This document shows positions 44,542 to 53,884 of a stretch of 64,000 nt of DNA, one piece after another. The notes under the pieces are model-generated. The model was not told the origin of the DNA. It saw nothing but the letters and a program-made list of their open reading frames with translations, and searched no databases. The stretch's first letter is position 1. The number at the start of each line of letters is the position of its first letter. Origin of the DNA: Algoriphagus sediminis (GTDB lineage Bacteria > Bacteroidota > Bacteroidia > Cytophagales > Cyclobacteriaceae); contig NZ_JAUEPH010000008.1 in NCBI RefSeq assembly GCF_030403435.1, positions 62,001 through 126,000 on the forward strand, in the 5' to 3' direction. A program made the translations under genes and the position numbers.

Positions 44542-46344
44542 TTATTTTTTCTTGTTTGCGTCGGCGGCTTTCATCGCATCTTCCAGTCTTTGCTGGAATT
44601 TTGATTTTTTCTTGTTGGCATTTTTGATTTTGCTTTCCTCTACCTTCTTTCTGATTTTATCATCATCTACAGCCAGTTTGATCACCGCCTGCTGTCCAAA
44701 GGTTACCATGTTTGACACGAAGTAGTAAAAGCTTAATCCTGCTGGGTAGCTGTTCAAAACAAACATAAACATCACCGGCATGATGTATCCAATATTCTTC
44801 ATCGGGCCAGTAGCCGTAGTAAGTTGATTGTTAAAGTGAGTGTAAGCTATTTGCGATACCGTCATCAGTAAGGTGAACAAACTCACATGTGACCCATAAA
44901 ATGGAATGGTGAAAGGTAAGTTGATAAAAGTATCGTAGGTAGAAAGGTCATCCGCCCAAAGGAAGGATTCTCCTCTTAGTTCAATGGCATTCGGAAAGAA
45001 GAAGAACATGGCAAAGAGGAAGGGCATCTGTAACAGCAAGGGTAAACATCCGGAGATTGGGCTTACTCCCAGTTTTGAGAAAAGCTTCATTTGCTCTTGC
45101 TGCATTTTGGTTTGATCATCTCCGTATTGCTCCTTGAGTTCGTCGATTTCAGGTTTAATCACACGCATTTTGGCCATGCCTATGTAGGACTTATAGGTAA
45201 GCGGTGACAAAGCAAGCTTAATGATCAATACGATTAGGACAATGATGATTCCGTAGTTGCTAAAGTACTTCTCCAGAAAAGCGAATAAGTTTACAATGAT
45301 GTACTTATTCACCCAACTAACGAAGAAATAACCCATGTCTACGTTATTCTCAAAGCCCTCTGTTACCTTTTTGAGACCATTGTAGCTATCTGGTCCGAAG
45401 TAATACTTAAGACCATAATTTCCATTCTCAAAAGGAATTTCAAACTCAGCTTGCATCATTCTAACGGTACTGCTGTCTTGTACCGGAGTGCTTTGAGTAA
45501 ATGAAGCATTTTGGAAAGATTCGTCAGCGATGATACCGGCGGTAAAGAATCTTTGGCTAAATCCGATCCATTTCAAACTTTCCTCTGGGGCATCTGTTTC
45601 TGTATCATCAGAAACACCCAGGTTATCATAATCACCTGAAGAAGTGTAATAATTGATTTGTGTCTTTCTTCGTGATTCAGCCAGATCTTTTTCCTGCCTT
45701 TTAACTTGATCAGCCCAGCTAAGCTTGACGGTACTTCCTGTGAAAATTCCCTGATATCGATCAATGGAGAATTCTTTGCGTAGCTCATATTTGCCTGGCT
45801 CCAGAGAATAAACGACTGAAATTGCTCCGCTTTCCGTTGCTCCACTCAGGGTCAGAATTTGTGCCTCGCCATCCTCAGATTCTGATGTGGAAAGAGATGG
45901 ACTTAGGTTCAAGTCATTTAAATTGATCTCCCCAGAGGCGGTCTGGGCTGTGAAGATCATTTCTGACCTTTCAGTAGACAGGAGGCTAAGTGGCTCATCA
46001 TTGAGTCCAGTGTACTCCTTAAGAATCACCTCTTTGATTTCTCCACCCCTGGAGGAAATGGTGACCTTGATTTTATCATTTTCAAGGGTGCTCAGCTTTT
46101 CCTCTCCAAGAGTAAAAGCTGCCAAAACCCCATATTTTTCAATTTTGTCACTGTCTAAACTATCCGATTGCGGAAGCTCAGGTTCCTGCATAGCCCTGAT
46201 TTCGGCTTCAGGGGAGGCTTCCATTACCTCGGTTTGCTCTGGCGTCACCTCTTCTGTAACAGGCTGGCTTTCAGCAAAGAAGATCGAATAAATCAGAATG
46301 ACAGCCGCAAAAAGGATTAGACCCGTTGCTTGATTTCTATCCAT
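44542..46344 (-). CDS. yidC: Membrane protein insertase YidC
   Basis: 600 aa, the Gram-negative form. N-terminal membrane helix (GLILFAAVILIYSIFF), a large periplasmic beta domain (~60-345), then the conserved insertase core: FLEKYFSNYGIIIVLIVLII, KMRVIKPEIDELKEQYGDDQ, FSKLGVSPISGCLPLLLQMP, and later helices ending near YPAGLSFYYFVSNMVTFGQQ. The basic tail (KKSKFQQRLEDAMKAADANK) can touch the ribosome. It works with SecYEG or alone. Confidence 0.96.
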   Translation of the reverse strand: MDRNQATGLILFAAVILIYSIFFAESQPVTEEVTPEQTEVMEASPEAEIRAMQEPELPQSDSLDSDKIEKYGVLAAFTLGEEKLSTLENDKIKVTISSRGGEIKEVILKEYTGLNDEPLSLLSTERSEMIFTAQTASGEINLNDLNLSPSLSTSESEDGEAQILTLSGATESGAISVVYSLEPGKYELRKEFSIDRYQGIFTGSTVKLSWADQVKRQEKDLAESRRKTQINYYTSSGDYDNLGVSDDTETDAPEESLKWIGFSQRFFTAGIIADESFQNASFTQSTPVQDSSTVRMMQAEFEIPFENGNYGLKYYFGPDSYNGLKKVTEGFENNVDMGYFFVSWVNKYIIVNLFAFLEKYFSNYGIIIVLIVLIIKLALSPLTYKSYIGMAKMRVIKPEIDELKEQYGDDQTKMQQEQMKLFSKLGVSPISGCLPLLLQMPFLFAMFFFFPNAIELRGESFLWADDLSTYDTFINLPFTIPFYGSHVSLFTLLMTVSQIAYTHFNNQLTTATGPMKNIGYIMPVMFMFVLNSYPAGLSFYYFVSNMVTFGQQAVIKLAVDDDKIRKKVEESKIKNANKKKSKFQQRLEDAMKAADANKKK

Positions 46345-46380
46345 GATTGTTGGTTTGCTCTCAATTTTAAGAGGGCAAAG

Positions 46381-48093
<1,713 letters not shown>

Positions 48094-48205
48094 TCATCAA
48101 CTTCTTTATTTTTTAATGAGCTCAAAGCATGATGAAAGCCAAATTTGTCAATTTGTGTCAATTATTTTTCAGAATCAAATTGATTTCTCACTTTTGGTAT
48201 CGTAA

Positions 48206-48225
48206 GGTCTCAGAAATCTAAGACC
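48206..48225 (+). other. Hairpin in the leader of the 246-aa gene
   Basis: GGTCT (48206-48210) and AGACC (48221-48225) pair, and inside them AGA/TCT pair again after one mismatch. It lies 30 bp before the ATG. The role is unknown. Confidence 0.35.
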
Positions 48226-48254
48226 CCATAGAAAGGAAAATAAACTATTTAAAT

Positions 48255-48995
48255 ATGAACAAATTACATAACCAAATTTCGCTCATCGACTGGCTCCCAA
48301 GCATAGAAAATGTAAGTATGGGATTGCCTTCAAACGGACTATTTTTTATCGATCCGTACCAATCCTTTTGTAAAGGTCAATGGCAGAGAGCTTCTGAAAA
48401 TCTAGACGTTTTAAATGATATCTATGGTCAGGTATTCGAGGAAGTTGTGATTAAGGGTAAACAGTTGGTTTGTTACTGGCCCGAGTTTTCGTTTAGTCCT
48501 TCCGAAAGTTTTGATTTGGCTAAGGTTCAGGAGGAATTTGAAGTGGAGATAACTTTTTTTAGAAAGAACTATACTCCTATAGATGGAAGACTTTCTTATG
48601 AGGAGCTTTTGAATTGGAAGGAATTTATCCTGACACTGGTTCAATCCATAGCGGAAGATATCCAACTTAATCAGGACCTTGAAGAAGTAATGACTCTTTC
48701 AAGCCAAAAAAATCAAATCAGAATTTTCTCGACTCATCAAAGTGGAGGAACTTCATATTGTTACTTTCTTGGTGAAAAAGGAGACTTTGATAGGGAAGAA
48801 CTACTTACAGAATTAGATTTTTTTAATTCCTTTGAAGATTTACTTTCAAGAGTCGCTAAGGATTTCCACTTATATGATTATGTAAGTGATTTTCATGATA
48901 GAAAGTATGAGAAGTTGTTTTACAAGTATTTACTAAAAAATAAATACTCATATAATTTCATTCCTTTCTGGAAGAGAAGTCTTAATTATAATTAA
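48255..48995 (+). CDS. Hypothetical protein, 246 aa
   Basis: Not recognised. No signal peptide or membrane helix. Rich in Phe, Tyr, Asp and Glu; mixed alpha/beta by eye (SMGLPSNGLFFIDPYQSFCK, VVIKGKQLVCYWPEFSFSPS, QIRIFSTHQSGGTSYCYFLG) with a helical, aromatic C-terminus (DRKYEKLFYKYLLKNKYSYN). More AT-rich than its neighbours. It is followed after 64 bp by a gene for a probable DNA-binding protein on the same strand. Confidence 0.65.
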   Translation: MNKLHNQISLIDWLPSIENVSMGLPSNGLFFIDPYQSFCKGQWQRASENLDVLNDIYGQVFEEVVIKGKQLVCYWPEFSFSPSESFDLAKVQEEFEVEITFFRKNYTPIDGRLSYEELLNWKEFILTLVQSIAEDIQLNQDLEEVMTLSSQKNQIRIFSTHQSGGTSYCYFLGEKGDFDREELLTELDFFNSFEDLLSRVAKDFHLYDYVSDFHDRKYEKLFYKYLLKNKYSYNFIPFWKRSLNYN

Positions 48996-49059
48996 AAAGA
49001 ATTTATCATCTTAAGTTATTTTATATATTAGTGACCCATTTAACAAAATAACTTAATTT

Positions 49060-49461
49060 ATGAGAGACCTTATTAAAGCCTCAATCGCAGAACTTAAAAA
49101 AAACGAAGGTTTTGTTTATGAAACCGAAGACGGAAAACTTATCGACTTACAGGAAGCTGCTAAGAAAGGAATTGCAGTTACCCCAAAAGACCCAAAAGAA
49201 TCGGTTCTAAAAAAACTTTCTGACGCTGGTTTGGATTTAGCAGATGGAAAATTTGTTAATGAACTGAATGAACTGATTGGATTAATTACTTCAGGATCTT
49301 CTAAAGGATCCAGAAAAAGAAGAACTTTTTCAAATTCAGAAAAAGAGAAAATTATTGCCGAATGGAAGAAGGTAGAAGCGAAGGGAAAGAAAACCAAAGC
49401 AGCCTTCGCAAGGGAAATTGGAGTAGGCTACCAAACCTTTATCAACTGGCTTCGAGGATAA
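49060..49461 (+). CDS. Hypothetical protein with C-terminal helix-turn-helix, 133 aa
   Basis: N-terminal ~80 residues are helical and unassigned (LIKASIAELKKNEGFVYETE, VLKKLSDAGLDLADGKFVNE). A basic linker follows (SKGSRKRRTFSNSEKEKII). The C-terminal ~25 residues (KTKAAFAREIGVGYQTFINW) read as a helix-turn-helix of the kind found in transposase-like and phage regulators. Likely DNA binding (inference). A strong terminator follows. Confidence 0.65.
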   Translation: MRDLIKASIAELKKNEGFVYETEDGKLIDLQEAAKKGIAVTPKDPKESVLKKLSDAGLDLADGKFVNELNELIGLITSGSSKGSRKRRTFSNSEKEKIIAEWKKVEAKGKKTKAAFAREIGVGYQTFINWLRG

Positions 49462-49473
49462 ACCAATATAAAA

Positions 49474-49500
49474 AAAGCGATCAACTGATCGCTTTTTTTT
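49474..49500. terminator. Bidirectional terminator
   Basis: GCGATCA and TGATCGC (49477-49492) pair around AC, extended by A-run and T-run on the two sides. It separates the helix-turn-helix gene from the convergent sigma-factor operon. Confidence 0.85.
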
Positions 49501-49888
49501 ATATCCAGCTCTTGCTCCTTCGGAATTCGGTTAGTATCCATACCAGAGCAAAAAATCCAAAACCGATAAGAGCTTGGGTAAATTCCATTGGTATGGATGG
49601 AAGGGATATTTTAGGGAGGGACATAGTCTCAAGTAATGGCGTTAAACTATTAAATAAACTCTCTCCCCCAGTCTTCGGAATAAAGAATATAACCCCAAAT
49701 ACCACCAAAAGAAATCCCCCTAATAGCCACTTCATAATTTTTTTAGGAATGACAGGGGTATAGGACATTACCTTTTTCTCACTGATCTTTTGGAAGATAC
49801 GATCTTCCAAATCGATTTTTGGATCATCCATACCTAACTCTCTGAAATACTCGAAAAGAGGGTCTTTATTTAATTTATCTTTTGTCAT
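49499..49888 (-). CDS. Membrane protein co-encoded with ECF sigma factor (possible anti-sigma)
   Basis: 129 aa. Cytoplasmic N-terminal ~50 residues are helical (LFEYFRELGMDDPKIDLEDR, IFQKISEKK), followed by two membrane helices (~52-70, WLLGGFLLVVFGVIFF; ~105-122, ALIGFGFFALVWILTEF). The start overlaps the sigma-factor stop by four bases (ATGA), so the two are translationally coupled. Position and topology fit an anti-sigma factor, but no anti-sigma domain motif such as the zinc-binding type is visible. Confidence 0.6.
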   Translation of the reverse strand: MTKDKLNKDPLFEYFRELGMDDPKIDLEDRIFQKISEKKVMSYTPVIPKKIMKWLLGGFLLVVFGVIFFIPKTGGESLFNSLTPLLETMSLPKISLPSIPMEFTQALIGFGFFALVWILTEFRRSKSWI

Positions 49889-50457
49889 AACAATTGACTT
49901 AATTCGTTTTTGGTCTGCCTTTGCAGAATGTCATATAAATTCTTCCTTCCTCGGTGTAGTAGGATTTTGACCTGTGAGTTACTCTGGTAAGTTATTTTTT
50001 CTATTTCTTTAATACTAAACTGATTTAGGTAAAATAGAGTCAATACAGCCGATTCCGCAGGTTTCATTTTTGATAAGCCCTCCTTTAAAATCTCCTTACG
50101 TTCATTTGAATTAAGGAGACTAAAACCATCTAATTGGTTTGAATGAAACTCACAATCCTCGCGAAAATCTTCAATATCTGAATGGTTCTTTCTCTTTCTA
50201 AACCTTTGTATGGCCTCATTATATATTATAGTATATAGCCAGGTTGTGAATTTTGCTTTGCCCTCAAAGCTATTGATCGCCTGAAATGCTTTTACGAAAG
50301 CATCCTGAACTGCCTCCTCGGATTCATGATGGTTATTGAGGATTCTTTGCGCTAGGGTAAAGGCATAGCCCTGATGCTTCTGGACTAGCTTCCCAAAAGC
50401 CTTCAAATCACCATTTTTTGTTTTCTCTACGTAGAAGGAATCTTCCTCAAATTGCAT
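49885..50457 (-). CDS. ECF-type RNA polymerase sigma factor
   Basis: 190 aa with sigma region 2 (GDLKAFGKLVQKHQGYAFTL, ESEEAVQDAFVKAFQAINSF, AKFTTWLYTIIYNEAIQRFR) and region 4 (LSKMKPAESAVLTLFYLNQF, SIKEIEKITYQSNSQVKILL, HRGRKNLYDIL), with no region 1 or 3. It redirects RNA polymerase to a small set of promoters. Its own upstream region has a promoter-like TGTAAC-N16-GCATC element shared with the divergent gene, suggesting it activates itself. The membrane protein gene follows in the same operon. Confidence 0.93.
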   Translation of the reverse strand: MQFEEDSFYVEKTKNGDLKAFGKLVQKHQGYAFTLAQRILNNHHESEEAVQDAFVKAFQAINSFEGKAKFTTWLYTIIYNEAIQRFRKRKNHSDIEDFREDCEFHSNQLDGFSLLNSNERKEILKEGLSKMKPAESAVLTLFYLNQFSIKEIEKITYQSNSQVKILLHRGRKNLYDILQRQTKNELSQLL

Positions 50458-50469
50458 TGCTAACCTTTA

Positions 50470-50496
50470 GATGCAGCACAGTGAAAATAAGTTACA
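50470..50496 (-). promoter_or_regulatory. Candidate ECF promoter for the sigma-factor operon
   Basis: Minus strand TGTAAC (50496-50491), 16 nt, GCATC (50474-50470). Elements and spacing are identical to those on the plus strand at 50513-50539. The predicted start would be only a few bases before the sigma ATG. Confidence 0.65.
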
Positions 50497-50512
50497 TTTT
50501 TTTAATAAAAGT

Positions 50513-50539
50513 TGTAACCTAATTCCTGGTCTCTGCATC
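50513..50539 (+). promoter_or_regulatory. Candidate ECF promoter for the DUF6249 gene
   Basis: TGTAAC (50513-50518), 16 nt, GCATC (50535-50539), 31 bp before the ATG. The two -35-like TGTAAC boxes lie back to back, 16 nt apart. Confidence 0.65.
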
Positions 50540-50570
50540 CAATGAGAAAAACAAACTAAATCAGAATATT

Positions 50571-50906
50571 ATGGAAGGTATTTTAATCCCGTTTTTCTTC
50601 TTCGCAGCCTTATTTGGAATCTTATATGTCTACTACACCACAAGAAATAGAGAGCGATTGGCTCTAATTGAAAAAGGTATAGATGCAAAAATCTTCAAAT
50701 CAGGTAGCCAAACCTTTGGAAGGACCATTTTAAGTTTTTCACTACTCGCCATAGGAATTGGAGTCGGTGTATTAATGGGTTATTTGTTTGAAGCAATGGG
50801 CGTGGTAGAAGAAGTGGCCTATACTTCATGCATTTTTATTTTCGGAGGTATTGGTTTCTTATTGAGCTTTTTTGCAGCCAAAAAACTCGTTCCAGAGAAG
50901 GACTAA
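50571..50906 (+). CDS. DUF6249 family membrane protein
   Basis: 111 aa. First membrane helix (IPFFFFAALFGILYVYYT), then the characteristic RNRERLALIEKGIDAKIF, then two further helices (ILSFSLLAIGIGVGVLMGYL; TSCIFIFGGIGFLLSFFAAK). This matches the DUF6249 family as I know it; function unknown. It is divergent from the ECF sigma operon with a shared candidate promoter region, so it is probably a target of that sigma factor. Confidence 0.8.
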   Translation: MEGILIPFFFFAALFGILYVYYTTRNRERLALIEKGIDAKIFKSGSQTFGRTILSFSLLAIGIGVGVLMGYLFEAMGVVEEVAYTSCIFIFGGIGFLLSFFAAKKLVPEKD

Positions 50907-50929
50907 TAAAATTTAAGTCACCGTTATTT

Positions 50930-50957
50930 GCCCCGGATTTTCATTCGGGGCTTTTTT
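50930..50957 (+). terminator. Terminator after the DUF6249 gene
   Basis: GCCCCG (50930-50935) and CGGGGC (50946-50951) pair around a 10-base loop, followed by six T. Confidence 0.8.
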
Positions 50958-50989
50958 GTTTAAATCAAACTAAGGTGAAAAAAACTCCT

Positions 50990-50997
50990 TACTTTTG
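50990..50997 (+). promoter_or_regulatory. Putative -7 element before the 156-aa gene
   Basis: TACTTTTG matches TAnnTTTG, 17 bp before the TTG start at 51015. No fitting -33 element seen. Confidence 0.4.
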
Positions 50998-51014
50998 TCT
51001 GAAAATCCGCAGTT

Positions 51015-51485
51015 TTGGACCAATCAAAAATTCTGAAATTTTATAAAAGTCAGGGTTCAGTGACCCTTAAAGATTCCAATAAAAAGAAAATCACTCTTTT
51101 AAACCCTTCCAAATGGTCAAAAGAGATGGGAACTGATTGGATTTACCTGCTTTTCGATCTATTTCAAATTCGGACTATTGCAACGCAATTTTCGGAAGTC
51201 ACGCTCGATCTTGTCGAATATGCCAGCAAACCTACGATTTATCATACCGCACCAAATTTCCTCGCAGAAAAAGGGCCGGTTGAAAATGACCTCATTAAGT
51301 TCGCTTTGATCCGCGCACCCGAATGGGAATCTTTACTTTTTAAAATTTCTCAACCTGTTTTGGCAAAGCTCGATTCAGATAAGGATATAGATTTTAGCCT
51401 TGATATTTTTTTTCCTTTGTATTCAACCAATCTTAAAGAAATTTTCCTCGGTCCCGAGGGTGAAATTAAAATCCTGAAAAATTGA
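51015..51485 (+). CDS. Sua5/YrdC-like short protein (tentative)
   Basis: 156 aa, starting at a TTG (DQSKILKFYKSQGSVTLKDS); no in-frame ATG lies near the N-terminus. The segment YASKPTIYHTAPNFLAEKGP, with NDLIKFALIRAPEWESLLFK and ISQPVLAKLD, resembles part of the threonylcarbamoyl-AMP synthase (Sua5/YrdC) fold, but the protein is shorter and I do not see the full nucleotide-binding motif. It overlaps the CCA-adding enzyme gene by four bases, so the two are co-translated. A role in tRNA modification would fit the neighbour, but confidence is low. Confidence 0.55.
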   Translation: MDQSKILKFYKSQGSVTLKDSNKKKITLLNPSKWSKEMGTDWIYLLFDLFQIRTIATQFSEVTLDLVEYASKPTIYHTAPNFLAEKGPVENDLIKFALIRAPEWESLLFKISQPVLAKLDSDKDIDFSLDIFFPLYSTNLKEIFLGPEGEIKILKN

Positions 51486-52900
51486 ATTTCTCAGATCATC
51501 TAAGAAGTCAAGAAATCTTTATGAAAGTGGCAAAGGCTGCTGAAAACATTGGAGTTAAAGCCTATGTGGTCGGTGGCTATGTGCGTGATTTGGTGATGGA
51601 AAGAGGAAGTAAAGATATTGACTTCATGTGTGTGGGAAGTGGGATTGAACTTGCAGAAGAGGTCAAACGCCTCTATCCGAAGCACGTCCCACTTTCTGTG
51701 TTCAGAAATTTTGGAACGGCTATGTTGAAATTAGAGGAGGGCGAGGTTGAATTCGTCGGTGCCAGAAAGGAGTCTTACCGTTCGGACTCGAGAAAGCCGT
51801 TGGTTGAAACAGGGACATTTTTAGAAGATATGGAGCGGAGGGATTTCACCATAAATGCTCTGGCAATTTCTCTTAATTCGGAAGATTTTGGTGAAGTCAT
51901 CGATCCATTTGGTGGTTTGATAGATATTTCGAAAAAGATGATCAAAACGCCAATGGATCCTGAGATAACCTTCTCTGATGATCCACTTCGCATGATGCGG
52001 GCTATTCGTTTTGCTGCACAATTGAAATTTGATATTGATGCTGACACCTTTTATGCGATCACCAAAAATGCTCACCGTTTGAAAATTATTTCCATGGAGC
52101 GCATCATTGTGGAATTGAATAATATTATTCTAAGTGAGCAGCCTTCTTATGGCTTCAAATTGCTTTTTGCCAGTAAGCTTTTACATGAGTTTTTTCCTGA
52201 ATTAGTCGCTTTGCAAGGCGTGGAATCTGTTGATGACAAATCCCATAAGGATAATTTCTACCACACTCTGAAAGTACTGGACAATGTTTCTGCTAAGAGT
52301 GATAACCTCTGGTTGCGCTGGGCAGCGATCATGCACGATATCGCAAAGCCACCCACCAAAAGATTTAATAAAAAAGTAGGTTGGACCTTCCACGGACACG
52401 AAGATAAAGGGGCAAGGATGACCCCCGGTATTTTTAAGCGATTGAAATTGCCGCTTGATGAACGAATGAAGTACGTTCAAAAATTAGTGAGGCTTCATCT
52501 ACGACCCATTGCTCTGGTGAAGGATGAAGTTACGGACTCGGCTCTGCGAAGACTACTTATGGATGCTGGTGATGACATTGAGGACCTGATGCAACTTTGC
52601 AGAGCAGATGTCACTTCGAAAAACAATAGAAAGGTCAAACGCTACCTCGATAATTTTGATAAGGTGGAAAGAAAGCTTGCAGAGGTAGAAGAAAGGGATC
52701 AGCTTCGGAATTTTCAGCCTCCGGTAAGTGGTGAAGAAATCATGGAAGTTTTGGGCCTCAGCCCCTCAAAAATGGTCGGAGATATTAAAGAAGAGCTAAA
52801 AGAAGCTATCCTTGAAGGCAAAATTGAGAATGATCACGCGCAGGCTAAAGAATTAATGTTTATTATTGCCGAGCAAAAAGGTATCACACCCAAAAAGTGA
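51482..52900 (+). CDS. tRNA nucleotidyltransferase (CCA-adding type) with HD domain
   Basis: 472 aa from a TTG start (NFSDHLRSQEIFMKVAKAAE) that overlaps the upstream stop. The nucleotidyltransferase head shows VVGGYVRDLVMERGSKDIDF with the metal-binding aspartates, then RDFTINALAISL and DDPLRMMRAIRFAAQL. The HD domain shows IMHDIAKPPTKRF and FHGHEDKGA. It adds or repairs the 3' CCA of tRNAs, needed here because the tRNA-Gln gene has no encoded CCA. Poly(A) polymerase activity is an alternative within the family. Confidence 0.93.
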   Translation: MNFSDHLRSQEIFMKVAKAAENIGVKAYVVGGYVRDLVMERGSKDIDFMCVGSGIELAEEVKRLYPKHVPLSVFRNFGTAMLKLEEGEVEFVGARKESYRSDSRKPLVETGTFLEDMERRDFTINALAISLNSEDFGEVIDPFGGLIDISKKMIKTPMDPEITFSDDPLRMMRAIRFAAQLKFDIDADTFYAITKNAHRLKIISMERIIVELNNIILSEQPSYGFKLLFASKLLHEFFPELVALQGVESVDDKSHKDNFYHTLKVLDNVSAKSDNLWLRWAAIMHDIAKPPTKRFNKKVGWTFHGHEDKGARMTPGIFKRLKLPLDERMKYVQKLVRLHLRPIALVKDEVTDSALRRLLMDAGDDIEDLMQLCRADVTSKNNRKVKRYLDNFDKVERKLAEVEERDQLRNFQPPVSGEEIMEVLGLSPSKMVGDIKEELKEAILEGKIENDHAQAKELMFIIAEQKGITPKK

Positions 52901-52926
52901 TTCTAAGCCCTAAATTCCAACTCATT

Positions 52927-53643
52927 ATGAAAAGACTATTCATCCTTGTCCTCCTGATGGGGGCATCTTTCATGCTAAAGGCCCAGGAGGCCGATTCTTT
53001 GGCAAATGTGCCAAAACTTGATAAAAGAACACTTGATGCATTGAATGCTTCTGATCTTGAAATCTACCAACTGTCCCTTCGATACAATGACCTGGTTATT
53101 GCCAAGTCAAAATTGTATGAGCTAATTACCAGAAACCCGAATAACTTACAGTATGCTGAACTTCTTTCCAGTATGTATTTCGAGTTAGGTCAGTCCAGCT
53201 CAGCTGCTTTGGTGGCTATTGATATTTTAGAAAACAATGATCAAAACCTAGTAGCGCTAGAGATTGCAGCCTATTCTCTTGAAAGTCTAGGTGCTCTCGA
53301 CAGAGCACTACCCCATTTTGAAAGTCTTCACCTTTTGACTGGGGATAATTTCCCGCTTTACAAAACAGCTTTCCTTCAATATTCTCTGAAGCGATATGCA
53401 GAGGCTTTGAATTCGACGAATATGCTGATTAAGAATGCAAAGCCAGATGAAAAGATCGGTTTCCCAAAGAGTGCCACCGAAACTCAGGAAGTCAGCATGA
53501 AGGCTGCCGCACTGAATCTCAAAGGAATGATTTACATGGATCAAGGTTCCAAAGAAGAAGCAAAAGTAGCTTTTCAGGAAGCCATTCAGCTAGATGCGGA
53601 GTTTGAAACTGCTAAAGAGAATTTAAAGAATGCCAATCAATAA
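52927..53643 (+). CDS. Exported TPR-repeat protein
   Basis: 238 aa from ATG at 52927 (MKRLFILVLLMGASFMLKAQ), which gives a normal signal peptide; the frame extends ten codons further into the upstream gene. TPR-like helices: YNDLVIAKSKLYELITRNPN, YAELLSSMYFELGQSSSAAL, AALNLKGMIYMDQGSKEEAK and VAFQEAIQLDAEFETAKENL. Predicted periplasmic scaffold. It follows the CCA-adding enzyme gene at short distance. Confidence 0.8.
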   Translation: MKRLFILVLLMGASFMLKAQEADSLANVPKLDKRTLDALNASDLEIYQLSLRYNDLVIAKSKLYELITRNPNNLQYAELLSSMYFELGQSSSAALVAIDILENNDQNLVALEIAAYSLESLGALDRALPHFESLHLLTGDNFPLYKTAFLQYSLKRYAEALNSTNMLIKNAKPDEKIGFPKSATETQEVSMKAAALNLKGMIYMDQGSKEEAKVAFQEAIQLDAEFETAKENLKNANQ

Positions 53644-53661
53644 TAATTGGAGGCAAAAATT

Positions 53662-53688
53662 AAAAGCCGGCTTAGCCGGCTTTTTTTA
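53662..53688. terminator. Bidirectional terminator
   Basis: AAAAGCCGGC and GCCGGCTTTT around TTA, followed by more T; A-rich on the other side. Between the TPR gene and the convergent 63-aa gene. Confidence 0.85.
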
Positions 53689-53877
53689 TGATATCAATGT
53701 GACGTAGAACAGGATGGTTGGAAGGAGAGCAAAGACTATACTGAGTGCCAGAATTTTCGCATAAAAAGGTTTCAAATCTTTCGATTTTTCCGGTTTGATG
53801 TAATCTTGGGTAATGGCTAAGCTCCCCAAAAGATAAATGGAGAAAACTAAAATGAAGGAGGTTACAGTCTCGAGCAT
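53686..53877 (-). CDS. Small membrane protein, 63 aa
   Basis: Two membrane helices (TSFILVFSIYLLGSLAITQ; ILALSIVFALLPTILFYVTL) joined by a charged loop (YIKPEKSKDLKPFYAK). It starts seven bases after the S41 peptidase stop, so it belongs to that transcript and ends at the bidirectional terminator. No known family. Confidence 0.6.
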   Translation of the reverse strand: MLETVTSFILVFSIYLLGSLAITQDYIKPEKSKDLKPFYAKILALSIVFALLPTILFYVTLIS

Positions 53878-53884
53878 TTGTTCT

